Assembly: GCA_900554635.1 (NCBI GenBank)
Contig: USHY01000001.1
Location: 25,464 to 89,463, forward strand
From: an uncultured Clostridium sp.
GTDB lineage: Bacteria > Bacillota > Clostridia > TANB77 > CAG-508
Direction: 5' to 3'
Length of the DNA stretch: 64,000 nt
Every line of letters starts with the position of its first letter. Position 1 is the stretch's first letter. The notes beneath the pieces were generated by a model. That model did no database searches and was not told the DNA's origin. It was given only the letters and a program-made list of their open reading frames with translations. Below, in pieces: positions 45,802-54,748 of the stretch. A program made the translations under genes and the position numbers.

Positions 45802-47754
45802 CTATATTTCTTCTGGTTTTTTGTCTTTTCCTTTAAATATATTTTTTATACTTTTTTCAATTTCTTTTCTTGCATTTTTAACTTCTTTGTTCATTTCTTC
45901 TGGATGATGATATGTTGGTACTACTTCTCTCATTGTATCATCCATTTCTTGTAGTGGTGTATTTTCATTTTTAATTATATTTCTTAATTTATCTAGCTTT
46001 TGTTCTAGGTCTTCAAATGTTAGGTCTGATAATTCTCCTATAAAAATCTTATCATGTGCTGTTTTTTGTAATCCTTCTTCTTTCATTAGGAGCTCTTCAT
46101 ATAGTTTTTCACCTGGTCTTAAACCTGTTATTTTTATTGGAATATCTACATTTGGTTCTAATCCTGATAGTTTTATTAGTGATACTGCTAAGTCATATAT
46201 TTTTACTGGTTCTCCCATGTCTAAAACAAATATTTCTCCACCATCTGCATAGCTCATTGCTTGTAGAACTAGTCCTACAGCTTCTGGTATTGTCATGAAG
46301 AATCTTGTTATTTCTTTATGTGTTACTGTTACTGGTCCTCCTGTTGCTATTTGTTTTTTAAATAGTGGGACAACTGAACCATTACTTCCAAGAACATTTC
46401 CAAACCTTACTGCTGCATATTCTGTTTTGCTTGATTTGTTTTTAGCTTGTACTATCATTTCGCATAATCTTTTTGATGCTCCCATTATGTTAGTTGGGTT
46501 TACTGCTTTATCTGTTGAAATTAGTATCATTCTTTTTGCTTCATATTTATCTGCACAATTTGCTACATTGTATGTTCCAAATACATTGTTTTTTATTGCT
46601 TCTAATGGGCTTATTTGCATTAGCGGAACATGTTTGTGTGCTGCTGCATGGAATACTAGGTATGGTCTGTATTCATCAAATATTTTTTCTAGCCTTGCTT
46701 TATCTCTTACACTTCCTACTAAAGGAATTATTTCTATTGCTTTATCAAAGTGTTTTTGTCTTAATTCCATTTCAATATTGTATAAATTGTTTTCATAGAT
46801 ATCAAATATTATTAATCTTTTAGGTTCATATTTAACTATTTGTCTACATAGTTCTGATCCTATTGAACCTCCTCCACCTGTTACAAGAATTGTTTTGTCT
46901 TTTATTAATTCTGCTATTTTATCATTGTTTAATACTATTGGTTCACGACCTAAAATATCATCTATTTCAACATCTCTTAAGTTTTGCATTAGATTCTTGT
47001 TTTTTATTATTTCAGCTGTGCTTGGTAGTATTCTTAGTTTTTTCCCTGTTTCTTGGCATATTTTTATTATTTCCTTTTTGTCGTTTGCTGATATGTTTGT
47101 TATTGAGAAAAAGATTGTATCGACATCATATTCTTTGCAAACTTCTTCAATTGCATATCTATTTCCAATAATAGTTATTCCTGATATTTTGTAGCCTATT
47201 TTGTTTTGATTATCATCTATTAATCCTACTATATTGTATTTTCCTCTGATTGATGATGTTTTTAATGCTTTTATTATCTCTCTTGAGGCTTCTCCTGCAC
47301 CTATTATTAATAGGTTTTTCCTGTCTGCATCATCTTCTTTTTTCTCTATTGGTGTTGTTAATATGAATCTAATTAATACTCTATAGGTAACCATTCCTAC
47401 TGCAATTAAAATGTTTGCCAATATTATTTGTTTAAAATTTACCATGGATAGTTTGAACATATATGTCATAAAAAATATTATTAGTCCTGAAAGTCCTGAC
47501 AAAACTATATATTGAATATAATCTTTCCCATTTTCATACCTTGTAATACTTCTATATACACCAAATATATTTAAAATAACTTCATATACTAATACTGATG
47601 TTATTATTGAATTCGTAATTATTGTGCTATGCTCTGGAGATAGCAAATATTCTGTGTTTTCTAGCAAAAATGCTGTTAGCATATATGCTAAACAAATTAC
47701 TAATATATCAGTTATGAATAAAACAATCGCTCTATATTTTCTTAGTGATTTCAT
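45802..47754 (-). CDS. capD: Membrane UDP-GlcNAc 4,6-dehydratase (CapD/WbpM/FlaA1 family)
   Basis: 650 residues from ATG 47754 (GGGGGAT upstream). Four N-terminal membrane segments, a CoA-binding-like Rossmann domain (NLLIIGAGEASREIIKALKTS), then the dehydratase domain: TILVTGGGGSIGSELCRQI, VFHAAAHKHVPLMQISPLEA, STDKAVNPTNIMGASKRL (Met-x3-Lys), RFGNVLGSNGSVVPLF, and a C-terminal tail with PTYHHPEEM. Makes the 4-keto-6-deoxy intermediate for QuiNAc, FucNAc or bacillosamine-type sugars. First gene of the 17-kb block, with a promoter at 47805-47833; it is probably the source of the initiating sugar used by the WcaJ-like enzyme. Confidence 0.93.
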   Translation of the reverse strand: MKSLRKYRAIVLFITDILVICLAYMLTAFLLENTEYLLSPEHSTIITNSIITSVLVYEVILNIFGVYRSITRYENGKDYIQYIVLSGLSGLIIFFMTYMFKLSMVNFKQIILANILIAVGMVTYRVLIRFILTTPIEKKEDDADRKNLLIIGAGEASREIIKALKTSSIRGKYNIVGLIDDNQNKIGYKISGITIIGNRYAIEEVCKEYDVDTIFFSITNISANDKKEIIKICQETGKKLRILPSTAEIIKNKNLMQNLRDVEIDDILGREPIVLNNDKIAELIKDKTILVTGGGGSIGSELCRQIVKYEPKRLIIFDIYENNLYNIEMELRQKHFDKAIEIIPLVGSVRDKARLEKIFDEYRPYLVFHAAAHKHVPLMQISPLEAIKNNVFGTYNVANCADKYEAKRMILISTDKAVNPTNIMGASKRLCEMIVQAKNKSSKTEYAAVRFGNVLGSNGSVVPLFKKQIATGGPVTVTHKEITRFFMTIPEAVGLVLQAMSYADGGEIFVLDMGEPVKIYDLAVSLIKLSGLEPNVDIPIKITGLRPGEKLYEELLMKEEGLQKTAHDKIFIGELSDLTFEDLEQKLDKLRNIIKNENTPLQEMDDTMREVVPTYHHPEEMNKEVKNARKEIEKSIKNIFKGKDKKPEEI

Positions 47755-47804
47755 CTTTATCCCCCATTTACAATGCTCGACTTTTTTTGCAAAATTTCTT
47801 TTAT

Positions 47805-47833
47805 ATAATATCACTACCCGTAAGTAAAATCAA
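47805..47833 (-). promoter_or_regulatory. Promoter of the polysaccharide block
   Basis: -35 TTGATT (47833-47828), 17-bp spacer, extended -10 TGA-TATTAT (47810-47805), about 50 bp before capD. No clear promoter is seen again until the LCP gene region, so it may drive 47.75-30.95 kb. Confidence 0.65.
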
Positions 47834-47868
47834 TACTTTTTATGTATTTTTCTCTTTTTTTGAGCAAA

Positions 47869-47894
47869 GGGCGATTCGCATATGCGAATCGCCC
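47869..47894 (-). terminator. 26-bp perfect palindrome, terminator of the spore-protein gene
   Basis: GGGCGATTCGCAT and its exact complement, unusually GC-rich for this DNA, 16 bp after the ssp stop; TTTGCTCAAAAAAAG follows on minus. A strong hairpin, only weakly U-rich. Confidence 0.7.
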
Positions 47895-47910
47895 TGTATG
47901 CCCTGTTTCC

Positions 47911-48078
47911 CTAGACTTTTCTGTTTGCGATTTCTATTGCCTTCGCAACCATCGAACCGCATTTTTGTGCTGATACATTGCTCCAGTTTCCATCTTTTTT
48001 TACTGTTTCATATACTCCTAATTCTTTTGCTATTTCTTCTTTTAGATTTTCAGACATTAAGTTTTTGTTTCCTGACAT
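47911..48078 (-). CDS. ssp: Small acid-soluble spore protein, alpha/beta type
   Basis: 55 residues. Coats spore DNA in the A-like form and protects it from UV and chemicals. Seen: ENLKEEIAKELGVYETVKKDGNW, containing the GPR-protease site region (E-I/A-x-E-L-G), then NVSAQKCGSMVAKAIEIANRKV, matching the family C-terminal G-x-M-V-(x)-IE-A block. ATG 48078 follows AAAGGAGG. It is a separate unit downstream of ypeB, framed by two strong hairpins (48096-48127 and 47869-47894). Expected to be transcribed in the forespore by sigma-G; I could not place a convincing sigma-G promoter. Confidence 0.88.
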   Translation of the reverse strand: MSGNKNLMSENLKEEIAKELGVYETVKKDGNWSNVSAQKCGSMVAKAIEIANRKV

Positions 48079-48095
48079 CTTTAAATCCTCCTTTA

Positions 48096-48127
48096 TTTAA
48101 GAAAAATGAATAGTCATTTTTCTTAAA
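48096..48127 (-). other. 14-bp perfect inverted repeat between ypeB and ssp
   Basis: TTTAAGAAAAATGA, 4-nt loop, exact complement. It ends 9 nt before the AGGAGG of ssp. Could end ypeB transcription or form a stable 5' structure of the spore-gene mRNA. Confidence 0.65.
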
Positions 48128-48168
48128 CTTATTATGTCCTATTTTCTTGTTTTTTTACCTGGTATTTT

Positions 48169-49546
48169 TTACTGTGTTAGAATTCCATTTGGCGTATCTA
48201 TTATTACTAATATATTTTCTTCTTTTCCTGTATCGCTATTTACATATACTAAAAAATCAGTATCATCAACTTTACCTTTAAATTCATAGCAGTATATCTC
48301 TGTTTTCCATTCAGTTGGAATTATTGCTAAACCTTCGCTCATTATTTCTAAATTTTTGTTTAGAGAAGCTTTTGCCTGTGATTTTGATATTTTAGGACTT
48401 TTTATGTCTCTTTCAGTATGATTGTTCAAATATCCTGTTGTTTCCATTCCTAAAACTTCACCATCATCTAGTGCTATTTTTAATTTTATTAAGTCTGAAT
48501 AGATTGTTACATTATCTTGAGTATAAGCATAGTTTATTGTAAGTGCTCCATTTTGTTTTAAGTAATATGTTGGTTTCATATTTGGAATACCGAGTTTTTC
48601 TAGAAAATCTTTTCCAAGTTTATTTGCTTCTTCGATTCCGTATCTTTTCTTCTTTTATTTCTCTATTATAATTTGCCACTACTATGTGACCACCTTTTTT
48701 TGAAATTGAAATTGTAAGTGGATTATTTTTGTCTCCATTTTTTAGATTGATTAAAAAATCATACACAACTATATTACCATTTTCAATAAGTCCATTTGAT
48801 TTTATTTCTAAAACTTTTTCTTCTCCAACAAAGCTAATAGCCTTTTTTCTTGCTTGCTCCTCTGTTACATCTTCACCTATCAATCCTTTTTTTTCACTGC
48901 TTTCCATGTGTTCTGAGTATGCTCCATCATAAATTAGGCCTTCATATTCTCCAAAGTTTTCGTCAATATTACTGAAACTAGTTGCAGATAAATTGTCTAC
49001 TTGTTGTGCAAAGGTTGTATCAACATCCTTCGTAAGTTCTTTCCAACTTATTTTCCCATTTCCCATATCTTCTATTAATTGTTCTAATGTGTTTTGTAAA
49101 TCCTGTGAGTATTGATGTAATTTTTTTAGGTTATCTAGTTCTTCTTGAGATAAATCCTCTCCATTTATTGTTTTTTTTGCTAAGGAGTGACTGTAATCGC
49201 TTACTTGATTTAAAAACCTTGCAGTGTTGGAAAGCTCATTTGTTGAAATTGGTAGCTGTGCCAAATACACCTGTGCTAAATTTGCTTCTCTCCATATGTG
49301 CATTAATGTTTCTGATGCTTGTTCTGATGAACCTGTAATTGTAGATTTTGCCAAATAATTTTCAGTATCATTTATATAGTCTACAAGCTCATAAAGTGCT
49401 AGGTTATAGTTGTTTTCTGAAGCAATAGCATATTTACTTTTTTGTTTATAATATAGTATTCCCATTATTATTAAGGCAACTAATAATATTATTGCTATTC
49501 CATACATATAGTTTTTTCTCATTGTTTTTAAAATATTTTCTTTCAT
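48169..49546 (-). CDS. ypeB: Germination protein YpeB, +1 frameshift at CGG
   Basis: Partner of the cortex-lytic enzyme SleB; each needs the other for stability in the dormant spore. Frames 48620-49546 and 48169-48579 join into about 458 residues (Bacillus YpeB is about 450) when the C of CGG at 48640-48638 is skipped: ATA CGG AAT CGA becomes ATA GGA ATC GAA, rebuilding KIGIEEANKLGKDFLEKLGI. Seen: N-terminal membrane anchor (MYGIAIILLVALIIMGILYY), helical middle, PepSY-like repeats in the second half (GEDVTEEQARKKAISFVGEEKV; KISKSQAKASLNKNLEIMSEGLAIIP). It follows sleB by 9 bp. The skipped reading restores a full-length operon partner, so the break is unlikely to be simple decay. Confidence 0.88.
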
Positions 49547-49555
49547 AATTCCTCC

Positions 49556-50011
49556 CTATTTGCAAAAATGATGCTTTCCAATTGTTTTTACTATGGTTTT
49601 TGACCATATCCATTTATTTGTTGCTGTATTTGGATTAAAATAATATACACATCCATTTGTTGGGTCCCAGCCATTCATGGCATCTCTTGCAGCTTTATAT
49701 ACTGTTGAATCTTCTGAAATTGGATGGTTAATTTGTCCATCTGATACGGCTGTAAATGCTCCTGGCTCATATATAACACCTGCAATCGTATTTGGAAAAT
49801 CTGGGTGTTTTACTCGGTTTAGTATTACAGCCCCAACAGCAACTTGTCCTTCGTAATTTTCACCTCTTGCTTCTCCATTTATTGCTCTTGCTAGAAGCTG
49901 TATGTCTGAGGTTTGTCCTCCTGATGCTGCATTTTCATTATTTGGAATTGTGAAGATTGTTAATAGAATTATGGCTATCAACATTCCAATTGCTATTATA
50001 ATTTTTTCCAT
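49556..50011 (-). CDS. sleB: Spore cortex-lytic enzyme SleB (catalytic domain)
   Basis: Lytic transglycosylase that breaks spore cortex at muramic-delta-lactam during germination. 151 residues: N-terminal membrane/signal segment (IIAIGMLIAIILLTIFTI), then hydrolase_2 domain with LLARAINGEARGENYEGQVAVGAVILNRVKHPDFP (catalytic Glu in GEARGE), GVIYEPGAFTAVSDGQIN, ARDAMNGWDPTNGCVYYFNP and KTIGKHHFC. The peptidoglycan-binding repeat found in longer SleB proteins is absent, as in many Clostridia. First gene of the sleB-ypeB operon. Confidence 0.93.
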   Translation of the reverse strand: MEKIIIAIGMLIAIILLTIFTIPNNENAASGGQTSDIQLLARAINGEARGENYEGQVAVGAVILNRVKHPDFPNTIAGVIYEPGAFTAVSDGQINHPISEDSTVYKAARDAMNGWDPTNGCVYYFNPNTATNKWIWSKTIVKTIGKHHFCK

Positions 50012-50110
50012 AAAATTCCCCTTTTTATTGTTTAGTTTTATTTTTGCCTAATTTTATTAAATTATTCTTTTTTTTGCTAATTTTGTGGTATAATATTTGT
50101 GGTGAAGTTT

Positions 50111-51235
50111 ATGAATAGAATTTTAATTTTTTATGGTTCTTATGGCGGAGGGCATCTTTCTGCTTCAAGAAGTATTAGAGATTATATACAAAGCAATTAT
50201 CCTGATTCTGAAATTATGATGGTTGATTGCATCGAATATATCAATAAATTATTTAACAAAGTAACTACAAAAGCTTATGTTGATTTTTCGAAAAATGCTA
50301 GATGGATTTGGAAGCAACTGTATTACGGTTCTGAAAGTGGTGGTTTGGCAAGGATTAGTAATTCCATTAATAGAATAATGGCAATTAAGCTTGATAAGCT
50401 TATTCAAGAATTTTGCCCTACACTAATTATCTCAACACATCCTTTTAGTAGCCAGATGTGTGCCATTTTAAAGCAAAAGGGCAAAGTAAACTGCACACTT
50501 GCAACAGTTATGACAGATTATGCCCCACATAACCAATGGCTTGTGGCTCATGAATTTGTTGATTATTACTTTGTCGCACATGAAGGGATGAAAGAACAAT
50601 TAATCGAAAGAGGAGTTGAACCAAATAAAATTTATGCAACTGGAATTCCACTTTCAAATAGATTTTTACTAAATTATGATAAGCCAAAAATTTTACAGGA
50701 ATATAATTTAAGTCCAGATAAAAAAACAATTCTCTTTTTCTGCGGTGGTGAGTACGGTTTTGGAAAAGACAAAACATTCAATAGATTAAAAGCTATTATA
50801 GATACTTTTCCTAATTTACAAGTAATTGCGATTGCAGGAAGAAATGAAAAAATGAAAGAAAGATTTGATGCTCTAGTTGAAGAAACAAATTCACGAAATA
50901 CAGTTAAGATTTTATCTTACACAAACCAAGTGCCAGAACTTATGAGTGTTTCTGATTTGGTAATTACAAAACCCGGAGGGCTTACAACAACTGAAAGTCT
51001 TGCTTCTGGTTTGCCACTTATTATAATTGACCCACTTCCTGGACAAGAAGAAGAAAATGCTGATTTTATTGAAAAGAGTGGTGCAGGAATATGGATAAAA
51101 GAAAATGATGATATTCAAAATATTTTATTTGATGTTCTTGGAAATACCTATAAATTGCAAGACATGAAAATTAGAGCAAGGCTAATTGCGAAAAAAAATT
51201 CAACTAAAGACATTTGCGAAAAATTATTGGGATAA
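50111..51235 (+). CDS. UgtP/MGDG-synthase-like diacylglycerol glycosyltransferase
   Basis: GT28-family enzyme making glycolipid, possibly the anchor for lipoteichoic acid. 374 residues from ATG 50111 (GGTGAAG upstream). Seen: ILIFYGSYGGGHLSASRSIRDYI (MGDG_synth N-terminus), IISTHPFSSQM, VMTDYAPHNQWLV, YFVAHEGMKEQLIERGVE, FFCGGEYGFGKDK, ITKPGGLTTTESLASGLPLIIIDPLPGQEEENADF (UDP-sugar site). Alone on the plus strand. An extended -10 TGG-TATAAT at 50086-50094 leaves a very short leader. Could supply diglucosyl-lipid to the MdoB-like phosphoglycerol transferase at 17 kb. Confidence 0.9.
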   Translation: MNRILIFYGSYGGGHLSASRSIRDYIQSNYPDSEIMMVDCIEYINKLFNKVTTKAYVDFSKNARWIWKQLYYGSESGGLARISNSINRIMAIKLDKLIQEFCPTLIISTHPFSSQMCAILKQKGKVNCTLATVMTDYAPHNQWLVAHEFVDYYFVAHEGMKEQLIERGVEPNKIYATGIPLSNRFLLNYDKPKILQEYNLSPDKKTILFFCGGEYGFGKDKTFNRLKAIIDTFPNLQVIAIAGRNEKMKERFDALVEETNSRNTVKILSYTNQVPELMSVSDLVITKPGGLTTTESLASGLPLIIIDPLPGQEEENADFIEKSGAGIWIKENDDIQNILFDVLGNTYKLQDMKIRARLIAKKNSTKDICEKLLG

Positions 51236-51237
51236 CA

Positions 51238-51277
51238 TAAAAACTCATCTCATATATTTATAAGAGGTGAGTTTTTA
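51238..51277. terminator. Bidirectional terminator between the UgtP-like gene and recR
   Basis: AAAAACTCA…TGAGTTTTT stem with inner CTC/GAG pairs; A-rich before and T-rich after on both strands, in the 45-bp gap between two convergent genes. Confidence 0.8.
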
Positions 51278-51280
51278 TCA

Positions 51281-51880
51281 TTATAATTCTCTTCTTCCTT
51301 CTAAAGCTTTACTTAATGTAACTTCATCTGTATATTCTAGGTCTCCCCCAACAGGGATTCCATGTGCAATTCTTGTTACTTTTATTCCTATTGGTTTTAT
51401 TAGTTTTGATAAATATATAGCTGTTGCTTCTCCTTCTACTCTTGGATTTGTTGCAATTATGATTTCTTTTACATCTGTATCTTTCAATCTTTCGAGTAAT
51501 TCTTTTATTTTAATATCCTCTGGTCCAATTCCATTCATTGGAGATATTGAACCATGCAAAACATGGTAAACTCCTTTAAATTCATGTGTTTTTTCCATTG
51601 CAACTACATCTTTTACATCTTCTACTACACAAATTGTACTTTGATCCCTTTTAGGACTTGCACATATTGGGCAAGGGTCTGTATCTGTAATGTTAAAACA
51701 TTTTGAACAGTATTTTAAATTCTTTTTTGCTTCTATTATTGAATTTATAAATTCATCTGTTGCTTCTTTGCTTTGATTTAACATATAAAAAGCTAATCTT
51801 GTTGCTGTTTTATGCCCTATACTTGGTAATTTCTCAAAGCTTTCAATTAATCTTTCAATTGTTGGTGAATAGTATGACAC
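51281..51880 (-). CDS. recR: Recombination mediator RecR
   Basis: Part of RecFOR, which loads RecA at single-strand gaps. 199 residues: helix-hairpin-helix N-terminus ([27 protein letters not shown]), four-Cys zinc knuckle [16 protein letters not shown], Toprim domain ([63 protein letters not shown]) and C-terminal Walker-like [16 protein letters not shown]. Last gene of the classic dnaX-ybaB-recR operon. Confidence 0.97.
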   Translation of the reverse strand: MSYYSPTIERLIESFEKLPSIGHKTATRLAFYMLNQSKEATDEFINSIIEAKKNLKYCSKCFNITDTDPCPICASPKRDQSTICVVEDVKDVVAMEKTHEFKGVYHVLHGSISPMNGIGPEDIKIKELLERLKDTDVKEIIIATNPRVEGEATAIYLSKLIKPIGIKVTRIAHGIPVGGDLEYTDEVTLSKALEGRREL

Positions 51881-51889
51881 TTTGTCCTC

Positions 51890-52231
51890 CTACATTAAAC
51901 CTGGTATATTGTATTTACCAAACCCTGCTGATTGTGCACTATCTACTTTTCTCATTGCATCATTTACACATGTTATGATTAAATCTTGTAGCATTTCAAC
52001 ATCATCTGGGTCAACAACATCTTTATTTAGTTTTAATTCTAAAATTTGTTTTGAGCCTGAAACTTTAACGCTTACAGCTCCTCCACCTGCTGTTGATTCA
52101 AATTCCTTTGCTTGTAATTCTTCTTGAGTCTTTTCCATATCTGCTTGCATTTTTTTAGCTTCTTTCATTAATTGATTGATGTTCATTCCACCAAATCCTC
52201 CCATGCCTGGGAATCCACCTCTTTTTGACAT
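51890..52231 (-). CDS. ybaB: YbaB/EbfC nucleoid-associated protein
   Basis: 113 residues. Small DNA-binding dimer found next to recR in most bacteria. Gly/Met-rich start (RGGFPGMGGFGGMNINQLMKEAKKMQADMEKTQEEL), coiled helix, then ESTAGGGAVSVKVSGSKQILELKLN and DLIITCVNDAMRKV. It may help RecR-dependent repair. Located 17 bp after dnaX and 9 bp before recR. Confidence 0.95.
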   Translation of the reverse strand: MSKRGGFPGMGGFGGMNINQLMKEAKKMQADMEKTQEELQAKEFESTAGGGAVSVKVSGSKQILELKLNKDVVDPDDVEMLQDLIITCVNDAMRKVDSAQSAGFGKYNIPGLM

Positions 52232-52248
52232 TTCAAATCATCCTTTCT

Positions 52249-53808
52249 TTACTCATCTATTACATTGAATGGTAGGTCTAAATCTTCTGCTAGCCCCTCT
52301 ATTCCTTGTTTTTTCGTTTGTTCTTGTTTTTCTAGTTTATCTAATATTCTAACTTGCATATCTGCACCTTGTTCCATTGAAACAATCTTTTCAAGAAAAA
52401 TTTTATTTTCATGTTCTTCTAATACTTTTTTTGCAAAATCTGTAACTTTTCCCGGAAATTCTATCCCTACAATCAAATCATTTACCAAAACTCCTTTTGT
52501 TCCAAGTAAGTTTGCATATATAGTCATTTTACCACTTTGTCTAACTTTATCCAGTACATTTTGCCAATATGGTACATACTTGCCTGGATTCTTTGGAGTT
52601 TCTGTAGTTCTTACTTGTTGTGGTTTTGCAGGTTCTACCGTTGTTTTTGCAGGTTTCTCATTTGAAATTAATTTTCCAGCCTGTTTTGGCATAGAATGTA
52701 CTTGTACTGGCGCAATATAAGTTTCCTCTATTTCCATGCAAGCTTTAATAATCCCTGTTTGAAAAATTATATTTTTCTGTGTTGATATTTTCATACTATT
52801 TGCAAGTTCTGATAATTCATATATTAACTTCAATAATCTTTCCTTTGTAACTTCATTTGCAAGATTTGTTATAAATTCAATATCTTCCTTGCTATATAGC
52901 TCTAGCTTTTTAGTTGTTTTATATATTAATGTGTCTTTAATAAACTTAATAACCTCCCATAAGAAATTATCCAAGTCTTTTCCTTCGCTAATTATTGTAT
53001 CTGTCATGGAAATTGCATTTTCCGGATCTTTTTGAATTATACTTTTGGTTAATCCTTTTATATATGTTAATTTGGGCATTCCAACTAAGTCGCGAATCAT
53101 ATCTTCATTAATAACACCTTCTGTGTCTTGACTACACCTTTCAAGTATGCTTATTCCATCTCTTAACGCTCCTTCAGCAAGAATTGCTATCATTTTAAGC
53201 GCATCATCTGTGATTTCTATATTACTTTCTTTGCAAATTATTTTTAATCTTTTTATAATATTATCAACTGTTATTCTTTTAAAATCAAATCTTTGGCATC
53301 TTGAAAGTATTGTTGCTGGTAGCTTTTGTGGTTCTGTTGTTGCCAAAATAAACTTTACATGTTCTGGTGGTTCTTCAAGCGTTTTCAAAAGTGCGTTAAA
53401 TGCTCCTGTTGATAACATGTGAACCTCATCTATAATATATACTCTATATTTTGCAACAGTTGGCAAAAAATTTACTTCATCACGAATAGCTCTTACATCT
53501 TCAACACTATTATTTGATGCAGCATCCATTTCAACTACATCTGTTAGTGAACCATCTAAAATAGCCTTGCAAATTTCACACTCATTGCATGGTTCTCCAT
53601 CTTCCTTAGGATGTAAGCAGTTAATAGCCCTAGCCATAATTTTAGCAGCAGATGTTTTACCAGTACCTCTACCACCGCTAAAAAGATAAGCATGCCCAAC
53701 TCTATTTGCTACAATTTGATTTTTCAAAGTTTTTGTAATATGCTCTTGACCAACCATTTCGTTAAAACTAATTGGTCTAAACTTTCTATATAAAGCAGTA
53801 TATGCCAT
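52249..53808 (-). CDS. dnaX: DNA polymerase III subunit gamma/tau
   Basis: Clamp-loader ATPase. 519 residues from ATG 53808, with AGGAGGA 8 nt upstream; the longer in-frame start at 53856 would extend into the SRP RNA. Seen: AYTALYRKFRPISFNEMVGQEHI, Walker A SGGRGTGKTSAAKI, zinc ligands CLHPKEDGEPCNECEIC, DEVHMLS (Walker B), sensor-1 FILATTEPQKLPATILSRCQRF, then domain III and a short tau tail. The tail is about 150 residues, without the long proline-rich region of larger tau proteins. I see no A-rich slippery site for gamma production. Confidence 0.95.
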   Translation of the reverse strand: MAYTALYRKFRPISFNEMVGQEHITKTLKNQIVANRVGHAYLFSGGRGTGKTSAAKIMARAINCLHPKEDGEPCNECEICKAILDGSLTDVVEMDAASNNSVEDVRAIRDEVNFLPTVAKYRVYIIDEVHMLSTGAFNALLKTLEEPPEHVKFILATTEPQKLPATILSRCQRFDFKRITVDNIIKRLKIICKESNIEITDDALKMIAILAEGALRDGISILERCSQDTEGVINEDMIRDLVGMPKLTYIKGLTKSIIQKDPENAISMTDTIISEGKDLDNFLWEVIKFIKDTLIYKTTKKLELYSKEDIEFITNLANEVTKERLLKLIYELSELANSMKISTQKNIIFQTGIIKACMEIEETYIAPVQVHSMPKQAGKLISNEKPAKTTVEPAKPQQVRTTETPKNPGKYVPYWQNVLDKVRQSGKMTIYANLLGTKGVLVNDLIVGIEFPGKVTDFAKKVLEEHENKIFLEKIVSMEQGADMQVRILDKLEKQEQTKKQGIEGLAEDLDLPFNVIDE

Positions 53809-53832
53809 TACTAAAATCCTCCTATTACTACA

Positions 53833-53950
53833 AGTTGACCTCTCTATGGAAAGCAACTCACATAAATATTACCATTTATCGCTGCTTCCTTCCGGACCTG
53901 ACGAGGTTCATAGCTCTTTATTGAATTACTTTCCATACAGAGGTCAACTT
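53833..53950 (-). ncRNA. ffs: Signal recognition particle RNA (small bacterial type)
   Basis: About 118 nt, one long hairpin. The ends pair (GTTGACCTCTGTATGGAAAG with its complement near 53834). The apex on the minus strand carries the conserved symmetric and asymmetric loops in CGTCAGGTCCGGAAGGAAGC. Binds Ffh for membrane targeting. It lies between the 54.0-kb gene and dnaX, a common location. Confidence 0.95.
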
Positions 53951-53960
53951 CATAACCAAT

Positions 53961-53989
53961 ATTATATAATGTGTTTTTAAATTTGGCAA
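53961..53989 (-). promoter_or_regulatory. SRP RNA promoter
   Basis: -35 TTGCCA (53989-53984), 17-bp spacer, -10 TATAAT (53966-53961). A start about 7 nt on coincides with the 5' end of the RNA. Confidence 0.8.
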
Positions 53990-54007
53990 GAGGTTTTTTA
54001 GAATTTT

Positions 54008-54748
54008 TTATATTCTTTTAAAAATCGTTTTTAAATCAGTTTGTTCTAATGTTTCAATTCCATTTTCTATAATATTTCCTGTTGGTAAATCTAATGTTAT
54101 CTTTGTTTTTAGCTTTACTCCGCTTTCTAGTTCTATGATTAAATCAAAGGCAATATTATAGTTTAGCTTTTCTTTTCCTATTTGCCTTAATAAAGTTCCA
54201 TCAACTTTTATTGCTTCATTTTCATTATACTGTGTTTTTTTCAAATCTTTGAGAATAACTGAAAATTCAATGATTCCACCTTGATTTGAAATTGCTAGTT
54301 TCTCACCTTTCATATAGGTTTCCTGTGCCCCATAGTATTCAATACTGTCTTGAATTTTATATTGTTCAGTGTATTCGTATAATTTTGTTCCCATTGATGG
54401 TCTATATATTTCTATTGTTCCTGGTGTTTGCTTTTTATCTATTTGTATATTGTTAATTGTTACTTTTTTTATAATAGCTTCTTTTTTGTAATTAGGATTT
54501 TTTTCAATAGATATTTTTATATCATTTGTTTGGTAAATGTCTGCAGTATAAATTCCTTCCTCCAAATTCAAATTTTGAGTTTTAGCTGTACTTACAACTA
54601 CCATTTTAGGTATTTTAAATGGTGGTACACTTTCGCCTTCTACTTGATATTTATACAAAATAAATGCTACAACAATCAATACAAGTACTGTTACTACAGC
54701 AAAAATATATGCTCCAATATTCATTTTTTTCCACTGGTTTATTATCAT
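54008..54748 (-). CDS. Membrane-anchored protein of unknown function
   Basis: 246 residues. I do not recognise a family. Seen: short basic tail, one strong membrane helix (IGAYIFAVVTVLVLIVVAFILY, about 11-32), then an outside region of about 210 residues rich in beta-type alternation, with no Cys and many Lys/Ile/Thr. Its start overlaps the tadA stop by ATGA, so it is translationally coupled to tadA. Position before the SRP RNA suggests a housekeeping setting, but the function is open. Confidence 0.75.
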   Translation of the reverse strand: MIINQWKKMNIGAYIFAVVTVLVLIVVAFILYKYQVEGESVPPFKIPKMVVVSTAKTQNLNLEEGIYTADIYQTNDIKISIEKNPNYKKEAIIKKVTINNIQIDKKQTPGTIEIYRPSMGTKLYEYTEQYKIQDSIEYYGAQETYMKGEKLAISNQGGIIEFSVILKDLKKTQYNENEAIKVDGTLLRQIGKEKLNYNIAFDLIIELESGVKLKTKITLDLPTGNIIENGIETLEQTDLKTIFKRI

